Shown here: positions 60,797-64,000 of the stretch, in pieces | Layout: each line of letters starts with the position of its first letter | Numbering within the stretch: the first letter of the stretch is position 1 | NCBI RefSeq assembly: GCF_000786215.1 | Contig: NZ_JROG01000003.1 | Span: forward strand, 186,001-250,000 | Length of the DNA: 64,000 nucleotides | Direction of reading: 5' to 3' | Origin: Sphingomonas sp. 35-24ZXX | GTDB taxonomy: Bacteria > Pseudomonadota > Alphaproteobacteria > Sphingomonadales > Sphingomonadaceae | Translations under genes and position numbers: made by a program | Notes under the pieces: generated by a model | Told to the model about the DNA's origin: nothing | Seen by the model: the letters and a program-made list of their open reading frames with translations, nothing else | The model's database searches: none

Positions 60797-63502
60797 CAGA
60801 CAGCCCTTGCCGAAGCCGCGCAGCGCGCCCGGACCCATGCCCCGTTCCTGGCATCCGCGATGGACCGCAATCCCGGGCTTATCGAGAGACTCGATGCCGA
60901 GGGGCTGGATGCCACGCTTGTATGGCTGGCTCAGGCTTTCAGCGATGCGAGTGTGAGCGAGGCGCTGCGGCGACGGAAGAACGGCCTGTCGCTCGTGCTG
61001 GCCGTGGCCGATCTGGCAGGCGTACTGACAGTCGACGCTGTCACGCGGCACCTGTCCGATTTTGCTGATCAGGCGCTGGATGCAGCGATCGCCGATGTGT
61101 TTGCGCGGCGGACCCCCGATGCTCCGGTGCAGGGGTTTGCGGTCATCGCGCTCGGCAAGCATGGCGGGCAGGAGCTCAACTACTCGTCGGATATCGACCC
61201 GATCTTCATCTACGACCCCGAAACCCTGCCGTGCCGGCCGCGCGAGGACCCCGCCGATGCCGCGCAACGGATCGCGCGGCAGCTGATCGACATGATGAGC
61301 CAGCGCGATGGCCATGGCTATGTCTTCCGCATGGACTTGCGGCTGCGCCCGGCCGCCGAGGTCACGCCGCTGGCGATTCCCGTCGATGCCGCGCTGTCGC
61401 ATTATGAATCGCAGGCACTGACCTGGGAGCAGGCCGCCTTCATCCGGTCGCGCGCCGCAGCCGGCGATCGCACGCTTGGCCAGTATTTCATGGATGCGCT
61501 TCGCCCCTTCATCTGGCGGCGGTCGCTCGATTTCGGGACGATCGACGAGATCGCCTCGCTGACCCGGCAGATTCGCGACCATTACAACAAGGGGCAGCTG
61601 CTGGGCCCGGGCTTCGATCTCAAGCGCGGGCGCGGCGGCATTCGCGAGGTCGAATTCTTCACCCAGGCGCATCAGCTGATCCATGGCGGGCGCGATCCCG
61701 CGTTGCGCCTGCGTTCGACGCTGGATGCGCTGGCGGCGCTGGCAGGGCAGGGGATCGTGCCCAGCGACGAAGCCGAACTGCTGGCGCAGCATTATCGTTC
61801 GCTGCGCACTTTCGAGCACCGGCTGCAGATGATCGACGACCAGCAGACTCACAGCCTGCCGCTCGACCAGGCGGCGATGGACAATGTCGCGCAGTTGCAT
61901 GGCCTGCCCGGTGGTGCGGCGATGATCACAGAGCTTCGCACGGTGACCGGCGATGTCGCAGCAATCTATGATGGCCTGATCGCCTCTCAAAAGGCGAGCG
62001 AGGATGACGCCGCGATCACGTTGAGCAACGATCCCGAATTGCTGACCGAGGCGCTGGCCGGAGCCGGCTTGGCCGAGCCCGAGACGCTGGCATCGCGGGT
62101 CCAAGCGTGGCGCGGCGGCGCGGTGCGGGCGCTGCGCAGCGCGGCTGGGCGCAAGGCCTTCGAAGAAGTGCTGCCAGCTCTGCTGGCGGCCTTTGCCGAT
62201 GCGCCCGATCAGACTGCAGCGCTCAATCGCTTCGACGATGTGCTGCGCCAGCTGCCCAGCACGGTGAACGTGTTCCGTCTGTTGCAGGCGCGGCCTGCGC
62301 TGATGCAGACCCTGGTCGATGTCTTGAGCCATGCGCCGACCCTTGCCGAATCCCTCGCGCGGCGCGGCGACCTGCTCGATGGGCTGATCGACGCCAGTGC
62401 CTTCGATCTGGTCGGCAGCGTCGAGGCGATCGTTCGGCGGTTGTCGCGTGAGGAGCCGGGCGATGATTATCAGCAGCGGCTCGATGCGGTGCGGGTACGG
62501 GTGGGCGAAATGCGGTTCGCGCTCGGCGTCCAGCTGATCGAGGGGCGGCACGATCCGGTGGATATTGCCGGGGGCTATGCGCGCGTCGCCGAGGCGGCCA
62601 TCATCCGCCTGGCAGATTGCGCGATCCGCGAATTTGTCGATGTCCATGGACAGATGCCCGATAGCGAGCCCGTCATCCTGGCACTGGGCAGGCTGGGCGG
62701 CGGCGCGCTCACCCATGCGTCGGATCTCGATCTGATCTTCCTGTTCAGCGGCGAGATCGGCGGCGAGTCCGACGGTCGTCGTCCATTGGGAAGCACGCAA
62801 TATTATAACCGGCTGGCGCAGCGCATTATTGCCGCACTAACGGTGCCCACCGCGGCAGGGGCCTTGTACGAGGTCGATACCCGGCTGCGGCCCAATGGCG
62901 CGCAGGGGCTGCTCGCCGTATCCTTTGCCAGCTTCGAGGAATATCAGCGCAGCCAGGCCTGGACCTGGGAACATATGGCCTTGTGCCGGGCGCGTGTCGT
63001 CTATGGCTCCGATGCCAGTCGACAACGGCTGGAGGGGATCATTGGCGACGTGTTGCACGCCCCGCGCGACAACGCCCAGACCTTTGCCGACGCGCTCAAG
63101 ATGCGCAGCGACATGGCCGCGCACAAGAAGCCGCTCGGGCCGCTCGATGTGAAGCTGTTGCCCGGCGGGCTGGTCGATATCGAGTTCATCGTGCACGCCT
63201 TGCAGCTCACCCGTCACACCGGTTTCCATCCCGACCTGCGCGAGGCACTTGCCGCATTGACCCAGGCCGGGTTGGTCGACCCGACACTCGGCGAGGCGCA
63301 TGACTTGATGGCCCGGCTGCTGATCACGCTGCGGCTTGTGGCGCCCGATTGCGCGGTGCCGCCGCCCGCCAGTCAGGCGCTGATCGCCAGGGCCTGCGGT
63401 CTGGCCGATTGGGATTCGCTGCTGGCTGCGGTGGAAACATCGCGCACCAGTGTTCAAATCGCCTGGCAGCACCTATTTGGGGCCGAACCGCCCGCAGAGT
63501 GA
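60788..63502 (+). CDS. glnE: Bifunctional glutamine synthetase adenylyltransferase/adenylyl-removing enzyme
   Basis: 904 residues from the ATG 60788; a TTG at 60752 would add 12. Two nucleotidyltransferase domains: the N-terminal deadenylylase with IALGKHGGQELNYSSDIDPI, and the C-terminal adenylylase with LALGRLGGGALTHASDLDLI; the linker between has GRGGIREVEFFTQAHQLIHG. Controls glutamine synthetase activity according to nitrogen status through PII. Follows the sigma factor by 56 nt. Confidence 0.95.
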   Translation: MIAQTALAEAAQRARTHAPFLASAMDRNPGLIERLDAEGLDATLVWLAQAFSDASVSEALRRRKNGLSLVLAVADLAGVLTVDAVTRHLSDFADQALDAAIADVFARRTPDAPVQGFAVIALGKHGGQELNYSSDIDPIFIYDPETLPCRPREDPADAAQRIARQLIDMMSQRDGHGYVFRMDLRLRPAAEVTPLAIPVDAALSHYESQALTWEQAAFIRSRAAAGDRTLGQYFMDALRPFIWRRSLDFGTIDEIASLTRQIRDHYNKGQLLGPGFDLKRGRGGIREVEFFTQAHQLIHGGRDPALRLRSTLDALAALAGQGIVPSDEAELLAQHYRSLRTFEHRLQMIDDQQTHSLPLDQAAMDNVAQLHGLPGGAAMITELRTVTGDVAAIYDGLIASQKASEDDAAITLSNDPELLTEALAGAGLAEPETLASRVQAWRGGAVRALRSAAGRKAFEEVLPALLAAFADAPDQTAALNRFDDVLRQLPSTVNVFRLLQARPALMQTLVDVLSHAPTLAESLARRGDLLDGLIDASAFDLVGSVEAIVRRLSREEPGDDYQQRLDAVRVRVGEMRFALGVQLIEGRHDPVDIAGGYARVAEAAIIRLADCAIREFVDVHGQMPDSEPVILALGRLGGGALTHASDLDLIFLFSGEIGGESDGRRPLGSTQYYNRLAQRIIAALTVPTAAGALYEVDTRLRPNGAQGLLAVSFASFEEYQRSQAWTWEHMALCRARVVYGSDASRQRLEGIIGDVLHAPRDNAQTFADALKMRSDMAAHKKPLGPLDVKLLPGGLVDIEFIVHALQLTRHTGFHPDLREALAALTQAGLVDPTLGEAHDLMARLLITLRLVAPDCAVPPPASQALIARACGLADWDSLLAAVETSRTSVQIAWQHLFGAEPPAE

Positions 63503-63515
63503 GAAGGACAAGACG

Positions 63516-63980
63516 ATGACCGATATTGGCGACAGCATTCCCCCGATGGCGCTGACCCGGCCCGATGGCAGCAGCGTGTCGGCTGCCGACTATGAAGGGA
63601 CCGCCTGGGTGCTGTATTTCTATCCCAAGGACGACACCACCGGCTGCACCAAGGAAGCGCAGGAGTTCAGCGCGCAGATGGCAGCGTTCGAGGCTGCGGG
63701 CGTGCAGGTGCTGGGCGTGTCGAAGGACCCGCCCAAGAAGCACGTCAAGTTCATCGAGAAATACGCCCTGACCGTGCCGCTGGCAAGCGATGCCGAAACC
63801 GACGGACTCGCAGAGGCGATGGGCGTTTGGATTGAAAAGTCGATGTACGGCAAGAAGTACATGGGCATGGATCGTTCGACCTTCCTCATCGGCAAGGATG
63901 GCAAGGTGGTCCGCGTGTGGCGCAAGGTGAAGGTCGCAGGGCATGTCGATGAGGTGCTGGCCGCCGCCCAGGCGCTTTGA
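63516..63980 (+). CDS. bcp: Bcp/AhpE-type peroxiredoxin
   Basis: 154 residues. Thioredoxin fold with the peroxidatic Cys44 in DDTTGCTKEAQEF. The resolving Cys normally five residues later is Gln here, so it should work as a 1-Cys enzyme or use another Cys donor. VLYFYPKDDTTG and GVSKDPPKKHVKF are typical of the Bcp/PrxQ subfamily. AAGGA ribosome site upstream; starts 13 nt after glnE and may be cotranscribed. The ATG 63516 is preferred over upstream in-frame codons. Confidence 0.92.
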   Translation: MTDIGDSIPPMALTRPDGSSVSAADYEGTAWVLYFYPKDDTTGCTKEAQEFSAQMAAFEAAGVQVLGVSKDPPKKHVKFIEKYALTVPLASDAETDGLAEAMGVWIEKSMYGKKYMGMDRSTFLIGKDGKVVRVWRKVKVAGHVDEVLAAAQAL

Positions 63981-64000
63981 GCACCCATACGTCGCAAGAC

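Noticed and set aside
60521-62800. Minus-strand frame opposite glnE
   Set aside because: No domains; glnE has both nucleotidyltransferase motifs.

Overview
The window is high-GC chromosomal DNA from an alphaproteobacterium, most likely a sphingomonad (order Sphingomonadales). This is inferred from gene content and order: a tkt-gap-pgk-class I fba-thiE block, zapA-6S RNA-5-formyl-THF cyclo-ligase, an alphaproteobacterial nuo operon running on into birA-coaX-rnj-DUF1467, hisZ near purA, hrcA-grpE and dnaK-dnaJ, and DUF2842 and DUF1467 membrane proteins. No phage, IS element or CRISPR array was seen.

Layout. 1-510: the 3' end of folP and a small membrane protein. 733-2925: catalase-peroxidase katG (minus). 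3139-6167: a short accessory block on the minus strand holding a HigBA-type toxin-antitoxin pair and a large P-loop NTPase that ends in a class III nucleotide-cyclase-like domain, bounded by a tRNA-Pro. 6540-13251: thyA, a branched-chain 2-oxoacid dehydrogenase operon (E1 alpha, E1 beta, E2) behind a near-consensus promoter, a DUF11-like secreted protein, an AI-2E family permease and tRNA-Asp. 13366-14971: a minus-strand group with DUF2842, 5-FCL, 6S RNA, zapA and a coiled-coil protein. 15170-23331: central carbon genes, then thiE, efp, an inositol-monophosphatase-family gene and a secreted YbjN-like gene.

23552-43344 is one long plus-strand operon-like run. It contains all 14 complex I subunits (nuoA to nuoN) in canonical order, with most junctions overlapping by a few bases. 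Four or five non-subunit genes are built into it: an NTF2-like protein after nuoD, a 56-aa membrane protein after nuoE, and two exported paralogues made of a C-x35-C repeat between nuoF and nuoG. The run continues into birA, coaX, rnj and a DUF1467 gene.

43851-51045: cspA with a structured leader, a hemerythrin-like protein, hisZ, an exported esterase, purA, a winged-helix regulator, then hrcA-grpE. 51056-51975: a PCuAC copper lipoprotein and an HExxH protein (minus). 52172-55327: dnaK-dnaJ with a good heat-shock (RpoH-type) promoter. 55360-59844 (minus): putrescine-from-agmatine genes aguB and aguA with an exported methyltransferase between them, then an exported M28 peptidase. 60090-63980: an EcfG-like sigma factor, glnE and a Bcp-type peroxiredoxin.

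The two most interesting items are the NTPase-cyclase fusion beside HigBA, a candidate signalling or defence gene, and the pair of C-x35-C repeat proteins translationally embedded in the complex I operon.
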